Assembly: GCA_914767715.1 (NCBI GenBank)
Contig: OU612067.1
Span: 2,046,001-2,110,000 of the forward strand
DNA from: Membranipora membranacea
Taxonomy: Eukaryota > Bryozoa > Gymnolaemata > Cheilostomatida > Membraniporidae
Direction of reading: 5' to 3'
DNA: 64,000 nt
How positions within the stretch are numbered: the first letter of the stretch is position 1; each line of letters starts with the position of its first letter. The notes under the pieces were generated by a model. The model did no database searches and was not told the origin of the DNA. It saw only the letters and a list, made by a program, of their open reading frames with translations. The position numbers and the translations under genes were made by a program. Shown piece after piece: positions 35,308-49,182 of the stretch.

Positions 35308-38184
35308 GTGGTGAGGGTTGGGCCACTTTATAGTTTTTGACAGTAATATCTAAGCAAATTCCATTACAGCATTAATTTTCAGACTTGAAGTAGATTAAGG
35401 CGTGCTGCACACAATTTAACCAATTTAAGTTTTAGGAAAGTTAAAGATTCCGAGAAATTCTACCTATTGGGAATTGATAGAAACGGCCCAACTCTGCCTC
35501 ATGATGGTGAGTGTCGGACCACAATGTAAATATTAGTAAGATTTCAAGTTTAATACATTTATTTGTCAACTAAAAAGTGATTGCAACAAGCCATGAGTTA
35601 GATGGAGCATATATTTGCTTATTGCACATTGTAAATGCTTAAGTCAATATCAAATATGACAGCTTGTACACATCTGCTTGATTCTCCGACACTGACGGGC
35701 ATGCCTAGGATGAGCACCACTGAATCAGCTGCTATTTTGTTGTCGCGATTCTCGACAGACGGATAAACGAATTGGGCCATACTGCCCGTTTTCCTCCTCA
35801 TGAAGTTAACAGTGAGATGTTTCCCTTTGACTTTTTCTATGACTCCGATGCAGTATAACTCTGTTTTTCTCTGAGTCTTGTATATAACAAGAACATGCTC
35901 TCCAGCCTGCAGTGTTCTCTCCTCGACAACATTCGACCTGGTTAGTTCATCCTCTGAGTACTCTTCCAAATCAGTCAGCACGGTTGACATTTCTTCTTCA
36001 GAAGTCTCTGGCTCGATGGGCTTTTGTTTCTTTTGTCTTTTTTTGACAGGCTTCTTCTTTTCCTCCCTTTGCCTGGTTTCAGCCTCAATCAAGTTCTTTT
36101 CTGGAGTGTCCGTTAAGATTGCTGTTTTGCGACGCTTTCTTGCGGTTTAAGCTTTGCGTGCTGGTGCTTTTGGGAATGGCAGTAGACTCTGTGGTGTTAC
36201 TTTAATCTTCTCGGGTGAAGGTTCTCTTGTTGGTGTTGGCTGCCGTTGTGTTGGCTGCTCAACCAGTGCTGGCAACTGCTCGGGTTGTGTAGGTTGATTG
36301 GTTTGGGATGGTGTGGACGGTCGTTGTGTCGGCTCGACTACCCCTGGCAACTGCTCAGGGGGCCCTATTGGTAGACTGGGTTGGGTTGGTGTGGGCAGTC
36401 GTTGTGTTGGCTCAGCCACTGCTAGCAACTGCTCGGGGAGCTCCACGGGTTGGCAGACCGGGCGGTCTGTGACATCCGAAGGCAGGTAAGCATCATCTGG
36501 AAAGATGTCGCTGTTGATGGAGGAAATCACGGTTGCATAAAACCCATTGAGAAAGGCCGGGTTGACTTTTACCCGAGGAAATACATAAAACGGAGGAGCC
36601 GCCAGCATTGATTGCGCATAGAACGGTGACCAACTGTCCTCTCTCTCCAGAAGTTAGAGCACCAATTTGTTTCTTTCCGACCTGACTAACTACTGTAGAT
36701 GGAGCCTGGACAGTCGTAAAGCCTGTTTCGTCAATATTATATATATCTTGTGGGGAAAAGTTGACTCTGAAACGACACAAATGACAAAAAGTTGATAGAA
36801 AGAATTTAGGTTCACAAAGTTTATAATCACGAAACAGTAACTGACTAGTTGATGTTGGAGAATTGTTGTTAAATTCTTTGCGGATAAGTTATAAGCTGTG
36901 TGAAATAAACAACAATAATAAAGAATATATTTATATTAGGCCTACTACCTTTTGTACACATTCGAGAGATTCGAGTAGAACTCGCCGACTGTCACTCTAT
37001 TTAACGCGGTTGATCTGGCCATTGATATAGCCTCAGGTTTGCGGCATGACAGTTGATGTTGCTCCTGAAACCCTTTAAACCATGCTTGCCCTACAATATT
37101 TTAATTTAGACTATAGCAAGTATGACAATGGTCCGTTTAATCCATCCAATCAAGGAGTTGTTTAAAATACAATTGCTTGGTCCAATCGAAAGTTGAGTTT
37201 CATTCATTAGAAAATGTAATAAACAAAGTCAAGTAGAGCAACCGGTATTGCAAATGTTTTTTTATCAAAATAACAACAAGATTATCTTACCTGCGGATGA
37301 ATTTGTTGTCCAAGAATCGGGCATACTAATATCATTATGCTTAGCAAACTCGTAGGCTAGCGCCATACATTTACTAGGAGATAGTCCATGGTACCGATTG
37401 TCCAAATCCCTGATGTGTTCAGCCAATGATTTCTCCATGAAGGGAGGAATAGTGAGATTCAGATTCCCGCATTGTTCGTAGCCACTACTGACTACTGGTC
37501 AAGCGTTCCAGCGGAGTCATACTGATATACCGCTGTAATGTCGTTCTTGAGACACCAAAGTTTGCCGCTGTGCCTCGTACTGACATTTTTCCATCTTTCA
37601 CCTGCTCTGCCGCATTTGATATTCCTTCTTTGTCAATGGCCCTATCGGTCTTTCTTTTATAAACTCGGCCCATATTTTACTGTAAAAATAATGACAAAAT
37701 CAGTGAAAATACAATTTGTTGTTAAGAAAATTATTTATAAAGTGTCAAGTGAGAGTTGGGCCACTGGAGTGAGAGTTGGGCCACTGGCCCAACTCTCCTA
37801 ATACAGATGGCCCAACTCTCACCATTTCCTGTTTTGAAATTTGACATGAAATATTGAGAATTCAGAACAAAGCATGGTTAATTTTTTAATCTTGAAAAAT
37901 ATAATAGTGTTACAAGCATCCGCAGATAATAAAGTTACTAACATAATAATACAACTTTGAGTGAAATTTTGTTGCTTCGTTATACCTAATGAATTTACTT
38001 TTGGTATAGAATTTTAAAATTTTGTTGATTGTACTGCTTACCTTTGTCTCTCAAGCTTGGCAAACAAGGAAGAAGGGAAGTGACATCATACCTATTATAA
38101 TTCTTTGTAAACAAAGCTATGTGATTTACCATTCATTGTAAACAGCCCCTGGTCCGACCCTCCCACTGGCCCAATCCTCACCAC
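35308..38184 (-). mobile_element. pogo/Tigger-like DNA transposon (dead), TIR to TIR
   Basis: The ends GTGGTGAGGGTTGGGCCA (35308-35325) and, inverted, GTGGTGAGGATTGGGCCA (38167-38184) match at 17 of 18 bases. Extra GGCCCAACTCT motifs lie inside both ends (35486-35496 and 37745-37825). The minus strand codes for a Psq-type helix-turn-helix (37673-37490), a CENP-B-like region (37445-37293 and 37090-36957, intron between), the DDE start (YNIDETGF, 36740) and a basic C-terminal region. The flanking target duplication was not resolved. Confidence 0.75.
35619..37673 (-). pseudogene. pogo/Tigger-like transposase, frameshifted and internally deleted
   Basis: In order: Psq HTH (VRGTAANFGVSRTTLQRYI) ending at a frameshift near 37485. 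The next frame holds IPPFMEKSLAEHIRDL and a Ser/Thr-rich exon end with donor GTAAGA at about 37293. An exon at about 37084-36954 follows (QAWFKGFQ, LSCRKPEAISMAR). The DDE_1 domain starts with YNIDETGF and continues GKKQIGALTSGERGQ. A one-base shift near 36600 leads into PPFYVFPRVKVNPAFLNG, after which the sequence jumps to a Pro/Gln-rich linker, so the second and third catalytic acids are gone. An in-frame TAA follows APARKA (about 36147). The Lys-rich C-terminal part resumes after it and ends at 35619. It cannot make an active enzyme. Confidence 0.8.
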
Positions 38185-38189
38185 TCTCT

Positions 38190-39254
38190 CCTACTAGAGA
38201 AGGCCTCAAAACAGCGCTTGACTCATGGTTTCCAGTTGAAGACCTGTTGGCATAGTTGTTATAGTAAAAGCTTCATATTTTCCATTTGCTTTTTTTGTTG
38301 TATCACAAATATTAAGTATGCCGCAATATTTGGGTGCTTGTACTGTTGCATGAGGAGGGGATAACAAAAATAGAGAAATCTGAGTAATGAAAAATCTGAC
38401 TACTAGTGGATGACAGCAGATTGATCAAAAAAATATTGTAATGTCAAAATCAAATGTTTGAATAAGGAGTCTTTACCCTTTACCTAGTCCTAGGCAGTTC
38501 TGTATTTTAGGCTTGATATCTGTCTGAGGAGGGTTTCTGGAGAAGATTGCTCATGAAATCATCGTGGATAAGCTGCATTACCTTTGAAGTTTTGAATCTG
38601 AGAGCGCCCTACTCTATCAAGCAACATATTGTAGACCATAGTCCGTCGCCAGTTTCATTTGTATTGGAACAATATCGAATTCTGTATAATGGGTACGGAA
38701 TGATTTGATACACAGCTTTTTTAACATCCCTCGGCCACCGCCAAGGGAACAAAGCACAGTGTAGTTACGTCATGTGGAATGAACTGAATTGGGAAGGATA
38801 CTGAGTTTACATCAAATAAACCATAGATTGCAGTCTAGAGGATCTATATATTTGTAGTAAAAATAGTGAAGTTATAAATCTGAAAATGGAAGTTACAATA
38901 ACAGTATCATACATTTTAATGAAGACCCTCCAAATTTTGTAATATAAATAATCACTGCAGTAGACAGCTATGCATAGAAGACAGACCTGAGTTCAGGGTA
39001 TAATTATGAGCTGTATGTGTTCAGAATCTCAATTATTGGTTTTATAATAGGAAAATAACTGATCAGATTTGAACAACTGACTATAAAAATGAATTATGAA
39101 TTGCCTTTCAAAAACCTGTAAAATCAGGTATGGTGTTAGGTGATGGTTTGCTTCCGAAGAGGAATTATATAGTGTTATGCTGCGCCCCATGGAAGCACAC
39201 ATAGTAATAATGGAATTGTTGACATTCTGATGAATACGACTGAATCTAAGGTGA
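38190..39254. other. 3' flank of SLC22 copy C
   Basis: No gene is seen. The last 330 bp match the flank of copy B at 17.9-18.4 kb. The rest is AT-rich and unassigned. Confidence 0.55.
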
Positions 39255-42200
39255 TCACATACGAGCATCTCTAAACATGGGATCATCTTCATCATGTAAT
39301 TCCTTCTTGTTCTCATTATTTGATGTTTCTTCATCTAATTTCCTGCAGAGAAACAAACTATTTTCATTATTATCTACAGCATCAATGTCAAAGAAGAATC
39401 ATTCATGATTAAATGCAGAGAGAATTTTTGAAGCAGATGAGAGTTGAGGCTGGATCGGATATTCGATTGATCCATTTTTAGTGATGCAGTGTTGACAGTG
39501 ACCCGATTCTGAGTTGATCCGAGCTATTTGATCCAGTTAAAATCCGAATAGCATCCAATTGATCTAGAAATAATTTAGATCATTTGTATGAATGTACTAA
39601 AGTGGGAGGGTAAAAGGAGTATGCATTTATCCGGATATCATCCCAATTACATGATAATAAAGCTCTCATATCAGCCATCTTCTTTTTTTTTTACAGTTGC
39701 CTCCCTATCCAAATGCTATTTTCAGCTCCTTTTATCTAGAAATCATTTTCAACCCTTCGCTGATGCAAAAAAGATGTTGATGATGTTATGGTCAAAGACA
39801 ACCACTGGTGCATATATCATAGTATTGTATGATGTCGTACTCCAGGTTGTGTCAGCGTCAGCGTTATTCTTATACCTCGATTCAGTTTTCTGAACATAGA
39901 ATAATGCAGACAGACCCCTATTAGAATATATGCAGATAAATGACCCAAAAGGTTAGTGTTTTGATGCCAATGAAAATGGTTCTGATCCGATCTGGACTAC
40001 AGTAAAGTAATCCAACCACAGCTCTGCCCCTACTAGTAAGTTAGCATAATTTTGTGAGCTTCAGATGAGCAAGTGAATACACTACACTCACCTTCATCTT
40101 TATCATGCTGCCATGCGCTAAGAACAGCTAAAAGGCTATTGTGAACTATTGTGATACAAACCTTGGGAATACATTAGCTTGCGCAATTGACTCAGGTAAG
40201 GCTTGGCCAGTAGTCTCTGGTAATCCTATGGACATCAGACCGGCTGTGATAGTAAAGATACCGAATATAAGAGGTGGGAGCGTCTGACTGTGCTGTGGAG
40301 GTACAAGCTTACCCTGTGTGAGAGATTATTAGTATCCAGTTATAATTACTGATTATTACTTGAAATGAAAGAAGATGATTACTTTTACTTGCACTGGCGG
40401 ATATACAGTTGGTGTGGGTGCCATTGTTACATGTGTTAACAATAGATATCTCTGGGTTTGTCACATGTAGTTGTATTTGTTGTACTAGGACCCTTTTATT
40501 TGGTTGGTCACAGATGCCTGCAAGATTGGGGCAATTTAGATTCCTGCAAAATTGTCAACCAAAACATACGTCAAGGGATTCTGAGGAAGCACTACCATCA
40601 CATATATTACTTACAATATCAGCTATTACAGGAGCAAATACAGAGCCGACACGAGCAAACATAGAACTTGCACCCATCAGTGAATTCCTGATCAATGTAG
40701 GGAAGATTTCAGCACACCAGAAGTAGATAATTGAGAATCCCATAGTGACACCCAGTTTACCCACAGTGTTCAGGGCTATGAAATAATTGTTCTTCTCTTC
40801 CTCCGATGCTGAAACAAAGAAACGAAATCCAATGATAGCGACATACATCATTCGATGGATTTAAATTGGCATGATCACATTCAAAGGGGGTTCAAGGGGT
40901 ACAATGTTGTGTCCATGTATGAATAAACCAATACCACACCAGACCACACCACACCACGCCACGCCACACCACACAACACCACACCTCACATACCACACCA
41001 CACATACCACACCACACACACCACACCTCACATACCACATCTCACATACCACACCACACCCACCACACCACACATTCCACACCACATATTCCACACTACA
41101 CATACCACATATACCGCACCAGACATACCAAGCTACACATACTGAACCACACTAACACCAACATAAAACACCACATATATATCACCGAATAGACAACAGA
41201 CATACAATGCATACAAAATACTCTACATCACACATACCACACACAAAACACCACACGTACACGACCAAACGCACCACACTTACCTTGATTAAGTAGATAA
41301 AGTATAGGTACGGATCCGATGCAGCCCAACCCTCCAATAACCATGGCTACAATGTGGATCAGTTTTCTACCCAGTTTGAAACAAAGGAAGCACAAGAAGT
41401 ATCCAACAAGTTCAGCTACAGCTGATAGTGTCATATTAACATACAGAGATCCGGGCATATTACCACTGTTCAGTGACAATCCATAGTATGACATTGATAC
41501 TGCAAACCTACAACAACAACACGATGTATACATCACATGGGGGGAATACGCAGTCAAAAGGAGCAAAGATACACAGCTGATTTCAGAGTTGCGCATTCCT
41601 AAACAAAGAAAGGACAACTGATGAATTTGATTAATTATTGTGTGAGCCTAAATCCAGACAAGCGGTACTCACCACTTATAAGACATAACTTGACTTTCTG
41701 TGATAATTGTCAAGCAAGGAGTTACTATACTTTAAAATCATGACTTATTACACCAAGATATTTTACAGACTTGCCAGTTAAAAAATATGATAAGAGTTCT
41801 ACATAAGAGTCGAGGTGCTTTGAAGATCTGTTTTAGTTTTTCTTGTTTCTTGGGCTCTTCAAGTCGTTCTAGTAATCCAGATGGGATAGTTCTACCTGAA
41901 TGAATAAACACACAGGCATGTATTGAGCACCTGAGGTTAGTAGCCGATTGTCAGAAACATGAAATATCAAAAACTGTTTATTTTCCCCAACTTTTGCCAT
42001 AATTTCTTTGGCATGTTATGAAAAAATCCGACCAGGATGGTAATATCTGCCGAATAAATAGTGCATATTAATTATATTAAGACAGTATCCTTACACCTTA
42101 TGCCTCACACCTCACAACATACCATTTGTTTCAGCTACTTGTAAAACTATCTGTTCTGCCTCTCTCATTCTTCCTTTAGCTATTAACCACCTCGCTGACT

Positions 42201-45200
42201 CCGGCATCAACCTTAAAACAGCAAGCAAAAGTGTTCTCATTCAGTAAGTTAAAGGACATGGCGGGGATGTTAGAATACCGCTAACAAGGAGTCATTGTTT
42301 ATTGCTGACATGTATGTGGCGTCACAACACTAGTCTATGAGATGGATTACTACATCATCAGTCAGGACTCTTAAGAGTATACTGGACTTCTTGAGTCCTT
42401 ATCACATCAAGATTTGAGTATGCTTACTTTGGTAACAAAATATAGGTAACATATTTCATCTTTCAGAAAAACACTTTTTTGGTTTTTGACACTAATATGT
42501 TACTCGGTCCATTAAACATGCACTCAGCGCTCTATTCTGCTGATCAGCTTACAATGGGATGTATTTTTTACATTTTTTATTTCTCATTCACATTTATAAC
42601 TACACTATGGGGCCTGGTTATAACTACACTATGGGGCCTGGTTATAACTACACTATGGGGCCTGGTTATAACTACACTATGGGGCCTGGTTATAACTACA
42701 CTATGGGGCCTGGTTATAACTACACTATGGGGCCTGGTTATAACTACACTATGGGGCCTGGTTACTTGTTACTGGTTACTTGTTACTTGCAACATAATCC
42801 TGATTGTGTAATAAACACATCAAAAAATAAACATGACGGCCGATTGAGAGCAAAGAAAAGGTTTCGAATCGCAATCTATCTATCCTCAAATAGTTTATTC
42901 AGCAGAAGTTTACAAGCACGATCACAACATATTTCCACAAGTTTCAACAGGACCAAAATGTTATACCATTTGTTTTATTTTTATTTATGCTTTTTTTATA
43001 ATTTGACGCCAGCTGTTTCCACAATAACAATTTACTCCCAGGCGCGGTGGTTGCAAGTGCCATGAGTCCAGGTCCGATTAAGCAAGCATTGATTGATCAT
43101 TTCACCCCTCAGCAGCACCCTTGGGCGCATATCTTTCCAGGATCATGATATGGCATGACATTTTTTGCTCTCATCTGATAATGTGAATCCTAAATAACAT
43201 TAACTTCTCGACCAGGACCAAAATTTGCTTTATGAACCTTAATGGGGATCTAACTTAAATTAACTATCACATTTTTACTCCTCAAAGTCAATATAAAGTC
43301 GTTCGGGTATTTGTATTAGTCTGCAAGAGATTGTCTTACCCAGACAGACAAACCATCGGAAAGAAAGATCACTCACCAGTAATAAGAGATAAACAATAGA
43401 GATGGCAGAGTGATAGCTAGCTGTAGGTAAGACCACGTTCTGATAAAATAAGCTAGTCCTATCAGAATTAGAAATCCTATAGCCCAGAATATCTCAATCA
43501 CTATACCAGCTATAAGCCTGTAGTCGGGGCCAATCATCTCTATACCTAAGAAACAACATTAAATTGATTACGAAATATCAGAAAACAGTCCCGATGGATC
43601 ATCAGGGAGAGGACAACTTTCTATTTTTTAAGCGGAGCATAAATATACTAGTAAATTTCTCACAAATGTGAAAGTGATATCAGTACAAACAGGTAATCGA
43701 GCATAAGAAATGACATCCAGAAGTTTGCCACGCATGTTAATAATTATATCTTGATATTGACTTATGAAATTAACCTACCAATCACAAACGCAGCCAGGAA
43801 GATTTGCATGTTAAATATTCCCATGAAGAATCTGAATATGCTGAAAGAGTAAAACTCTGGAGTGAAAGACATGACAGCACCGGATAGGATCTGTCCCACA
43901 ATGCCTACAAGTAGTGACTTCCTTCTGCCAATCCTACATCATGAAAATAATCATTACATTGAGCTTAATATGTCTCAAAAGGCAAGTTTATATGCTGATA
44001 CCAGGGAATACATAATCAAGTTTAGTAGGTAAGTACAAGGCAATCAGCTGATATCGTAGTAAAATTCTAATACAGGAACCTAGAGAAGTAAAATGATGTG
44101 ATATGGGTTCGATTCAGTTTCAAAGTGTCTATTTTTGTTGTCACAAGACATTTTGAGGTTTTAACAATAGACTAAATCATCAGGTCTATGGTTTTAACAC
44201 TTCTTGGTATGTGTGGAAATCATTTGTCGAAATAAAGAGAAAAGACTTTGCACCCATCATACAACTGCTACTTCCCAGAAATTGAAGTGATCATCATATT
44301 TAAAATTTTGAAACGGCTTACCAAAAATTAGGTGACAGCCACTTGTGTGAAACTATTAATTTACTACAGGATATAGCCAATCAAAGCGGCATTTTATATC
44401 AATCCCCAGGATTGAATCATAATTGACTGAACAAGGTTGATTAATCGATAGGGAATAAAGACTGTTGATACTTCTATTCCATGATAAAAAGTTAATTCAG
44501 TGTGAGTGAGTTATATTAACTTACCAGTCAGATAATACACCAGCAAATATAGAGCCGACCAGATTACCAAACATGTACATAGATGTGGATAATGTAGCTT
44601 TTAACTTGTCCTTACACACCAAATTCCACTACAAATACAAATCTATAGATATGAGAATGATTTCAGTAATGATGGTAATAGTTGGGAGTCGTGGTGCCAT
44701 CATTGCTGAGAGGGCAACTCGAAAATTTCATAAGAGAATTTTTCAAAATTTACGGAACTATATATATGATACAATAGATCATAATAAAATCTAAGACTAG
44801 TGAATGTGAAAAAATGTCCGAAGTGTTATAATAATACTTCAAGTAGGGTAACAGTAACCAAGCACAGAATCATAGCCCAGACTTGTAGGCCTTAAATCTA
44901 GCATATCAGACTGTACTTGAAGTGTTTTCGGATTATGATATCACAGAGTAAGGATATATCCTTACTCTGTGATAATAGGTATTAAACTTTCCTAAATTTA
45001 TTTCCGCTAACTTGTTTACTGTCGTCATGCTGTCAACTTATTCATAGCCACAACATAACCACACAGCAAATCAAACTTCTAATCCAATGTTATTATAGCC
45101 AAATCATCCATTACATAAGCAGTTATAAACAACTGTTACAAACATTGCTACAAACCGGACACACGATTTCACCTTTGCCTTTGTGTTGCCACCCCATCCT

Positions 45201-48200
45201 TACCTATGATTTCAGCTCTTGTTTTTGTTTTTTTAGTTATAAATTAAAATGTTTTGATCCAAAGATCTATTCTAGCTTAAACCTTCTAGGAAAGAGGAAC
45301 TATATCAGTATATCTTATATTAATCAAACTCTACATGATATCAAATTTGACTTATAACATTAAAAGGGTGAAAGAGTTTATGGTGTTACTGGAATTGCCA
45401 GTTTGTTAGTGAGAAACAAAACAACTACACTTAAAATGCACCCTCACGTGCCTCCACCATAAATATGGGAGGGGGGCAGTTACACTATCATAGAGCCTAA
45501 ATTTCCATTATTCCAAATAGATTGAGCCAAGCATCTAGGCTTCTGGTAATTATTCCTAGCTTGATTGTCTATTTCAAGCATCATTTCACTGGTCACATTG
45601 TTCATAATGCAGATTTTATGCATCCTGGTGTTTGGAAAGTGACATTGATTGATTTGTATTCATCATCAAATTACCACTAAGAGTCTATTCTTCCTCAATA
45701 TAGAAACTATTCATAACAACTCATAAGGAACTGGGAAGTAAGGCTGCCCCTTTTCAGTTTGTGATCAAGTTTATGCAGCATATCAGTGCAGTAATAGAGG
45801 TATCTGATATCTGCATCTATCTATCTATTTTTTGTCTCCTGCTGGATGGTTCTGGGAGAGCCTGGTTTACCAAGTGTATCAGGGATAGCTCGGTTTACTA
45901 GGTGGCCATGGAAAACCTGGTTTGCCTGTTGTTTCTGGTATAATAAGGTTTACCAAGTGTATCTGGATAGCCCAATTTACTGGTTGTTTCTGAATAGCCT
46001 GGTTTCTAATACCGGGTGTTATTAGGGTAGCCTGGGTTTCCAGATGTTTCTAGGGAAGCCTGGTTTACCGGGTGTTTCTAGTAAAGCCTGGGTTACCAGA
46101 TGTTTCTAGTGAAGCCTGGGTTACCGGATGTTGCTATGGAAGCCTGGGTTACTAGGGTAGCCTGGATTACCCGGTGTTTCTAGGGTAGCCTGGGTTATCG
46201 GGCGTGTCAGTCATAGCCTGGGATACAGACCTGCATGACTATAGTAGTTGTCATCTCCTCTGTATCATATACCCAGCTGTCACATGACGTTATGTTCGGT
46301 GATACAGAACTGTTAGTATCCAGTCTAGGTGTTGTGTATATGTTACAGGAATCGTAACTCCCATCTTCCTGTCTAGGTATGTACATATCCACCAGGGATC
46401 CATTGTTCATGTAAGAGTCTGAGGTCCCATTTAATAAACTCTGAGGTAGAGAACATCTACAAGCATAGAGTTTAGTTTTGAGATCAAGTGAAGATTTTTT
46501 CAGTCTATTCTTGATTCCGATATCATGATGTTGAGAAATGTGAATGCTTTCATTGTTGGGTAAGCGGCGATTATTGAAATGCGACATAGAAAAAAGGGAA
46601 AATAATTGGCATCCTTTTTGGACTTGCGCTGTTAAGGTCTAAAAATAGTGATGCAGGGAGAAGATGTGCTACCATGATTTCTGAATCAAGGGGGGGGGCA
46701 CCTGCCTACAACTCCATGTATTAAGAGGAGCACTCCCCCCCCCTTCTCCACACACCATGGTAAAATTAGAGCCCCTCAAGGATATGGATATCATACATAA
46801 CATTAACTCTGATCGGCCATCAGTGTCAGTATGTAACTATTATACATATATATAACTATATAACCAGAGCTATAGAACATATGATTATACAGCTTGTCAC
46901 TGAAGGAGAGGGTGGCAGATCATATAACAGTATTATAAACTAATTAATACTTGTTTTATTGACAAACCTTCAAAAAAAATATATATCGAAGTCTCTGTAT
47001 TGAGGGTTAGTCAATAGAAAAATGTATTAACTAGTTTATAATACTGTAATAATAACTCCAGTTATTATTGTCTTAATGGTACTGATACTGTTATATTACT
47101 TTTGATATCTGCCTATGGTCACTGATGACAGCTGAGCAGAGCATGAGGTAATGTCATCCCATCACAATTTTTGGCCTATATATATAACTGTATCACAGAT
47201 AAACTAAACCATTGGAATCGCAAATTAGTGACACACGCCCTCTTCCAGAGGAGTGGCATTATCGTAATATGCTCAGATCAGGTCGAGGTTTGCCCCTTAC
47301 CCCTAATAATTCTGTACATAAACTTAAACGATAGAATAGATTGTACTAGCCATGTCACGCGGCTACAACACAGAAAAAGTAACCGTATGACCAGGCTAAT
47401 ATTGTACACTTGCACCGATCTATTTCAGTTCATATTTCAATCCACTTCACATCACATCAAAACAGAGCATCGAATAGCACCCGCCTATTTTTCTTCTAAC
47501 TAGAGTCCAAAAAACTAATTAGGATCAGATTCTACTACGGCTCCATCAAGTCAAGGCATTACAACAATGAAATGTTTTCTATTAAGAAGACCATTGTATG
47601 TTTCAGTTTACAGTTGTGCAAATGCAAAAACACCAGCTATGATTATAGAAGTTAGAGGTCAACCATAGACTGAACCGTCATTATTCTTAGTCTATGAGGT
47701 GGACTGATCGAGTCCCGCAGGGTGCAGGCTCGCAGGGTGCAGGCTCGCAGTTCAGTGATTCATGTCTGTTACATCTCCGCCCTCTTTGTGATTTTATTTT
47801 AAGCAATTCATGACTTCATGAATTCATTTTAAAAAAACTTCTAAAGCAGAATATTCAAGAATTGTTTTTAGTACATCCAGGAGATCCTCTCGGTGCCATA
47901 TGGATTCTAGACCTTGATAGCTAATTAAAAAAACGTGCAAATAGCTCTTTTAATTTTTGTATGAACTATTTTAACCAGAGCACCAAGCCTTGTTAGTTTG
48001 AAATATTGTCAGCATTCAAATAATTACTTTCCACTGTTGCCACAAATGACGTAGGTGATGTATAATATACATAACATAACATTATATTACCATCTCAGCT
48101 AACAACAATATAATCCCATTTTGTTTGGTCTAGACTTAACAAACCTGACTCAAAAATTAGTCTGTATGTTACCACCTGCTTTTATTTCATTTATTGATCC

Positions 48201-49182
48201 CTTTCATTTAATCTGCAACATAACAAGTGAAGCTGGCTACAATTACTGTACTGGTACTGGTACTGTAAAGGTCTGCTAGGCTGCCTGTAAAGTGACGGAT
48301 TTATGGTTATGCAGGATACGGATCAGTCTGAGTACTGTTACTGTGGAAAGTGGATGCGTCAGCAACGGAGGAGGCCGGAGTTTATTGGTATCTGGGACCT
48401 ATATGTGAATTGGTGAAGATTTTACAATGTTTTGTTAGCAGCTCCTCATATATATCTTTTCCTCTCACCATCTTTGATCATCAAATCAAGACATACTTGA
48501 GACTTACATGTCCTAATGTTCAGAGAGATCGTGGTAAAAACGACCATCAAAAGATAAGACTGTTTTCAATTTATCGGTTCAATTTTGATGACACTTTGTT
48601 GAAATGTCAATAACAGATTTACGTAATTATACAGATGCTGATAACCCGTGTGATAAACAATAAGGATAACCACAGAACCACAGAGATAGAAACGAATTAC
48701 TCGACGTCAACACAAGACAGAATAATTTTGCAGTCCAGTCAGCAGTTGAGTTTAAATTTTTTTTAAATTATCTTAATCCTCAGTACTGGAAAACATAGAC
48801 AGATAGATCGGGCTAAATCTATACCTATATTTATGTTGGGGTGTTGAAATAGAGCATTCATTAGTCTGAGCCCCCCAGACTCATACCCCGTCTGACGGCC
48901 CCCTGGCATACATACGCATACATCGCAAAATAGAAGTGTAATCTGGTCTTAGGACTGTACAGAAAAATTAGATAATACAACTTAACCGCATTGAGGTCCT
49001 TGGGTGTGTACTTACTTATGAATTTACTTCATGACTTACCTGTGCTTTGGTGTATAGATTGAGAATACTGACACTAACGCCTGGAATGAGTTAGTTATCG
49101 CCAGCAGGCACAGCAATCCATACTTAATCTTCTGAAACTTTCCAAACTCTCCGACTTCCTTTAGTATATCATCAAACTGCAT
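39255..49182 (-). CDS. SLC22-type organic ion transporter, copy C (complete, 11 exons, 554 aa)
   Basis: Exons: 49182-49040, 46456-46231, 44628-44525, 43933-43779, 43545-43377, 42211-42123, 41895-41775, 41507-41284, 40808-40615, 40313-40162, 39342-39255 (TGA). The phases join without a break to 555 codons, the usual SLC22 length. Residues about 20-45 form helix 1. Residues about 48-123 form the large outer loop, with cysteines and N-glycosylation sequons (NGT, NGS, NSS, NIT). The DW-IGRR loop after helix 2 is at 157-162, PESARWL at 269-275, the central cytosolic loop at about 296-330, an AEIFPT loop in exon 9, and LPET at 506-509. The acidic tail ends DPMFRDARM. The family sits in the plasma membrane and carries small organic ions; the substrate is unknown. 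An upstream in-frame ATG (49242) exists, but MQFDD is chosen because copy A conserves it. Intron 7 has a GC-AG boundary. Confidence 0.95.
40935..41110. repeat. degenerate CCACA microsatellite in intron 8 of copy C
   Basis: CCACA, CATACCACA and CCTCACATA units in the same orientation and the same intron as the pure array in copy B. It is shorter and much more broken up. Confidence 0.9.
42595..42762. repeat. 24-bp minisatellite, 7 copies
   Basis: Seven identical or near-identical units of TATAACTACACTATGGGGCC plus TGGT. It lies in intron 5 of SLC22 copy C and is absent from that intron in copy B. The open frames across it are repeat artefacts. Confidence 0.95.
44939..44974. repeat. perfect 36-bp palindrome
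   Basis: TATCACAGAGTAAGGATA is followed directly by its exact reverse complement, with no loop. It lies in intron 2 of SLC22 copy C. Confidence 0.9.
45840..46205. repeat. degenerate ~28-bp minisatellite
   Basis: Many diverged units around TAGCCTGGGTTACC-GG-TGTTTCT run up to the donor side of exon 2 of SLC22 copy C. The remnant ATAGCCTGGGATAC flanks exon 2 of copy B too (27410-27425), so the array grew from a sequence shared by the copies. Confidence 0.75.

Noticed and set aside
42479-43065. Two overlapping plus-strand ORFs with 8-residue repeats
   Set aside because: They are produced by the 24-bp minisatellite in an intron and have no start context or flanking exons.
47171-47503. Plus-strand ORF with a vaguely LINE-like RLQHRKSNRMTRLIL segment
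   Set aside because: Too little similarity, no other RT motifs around it, and the ORF is short.
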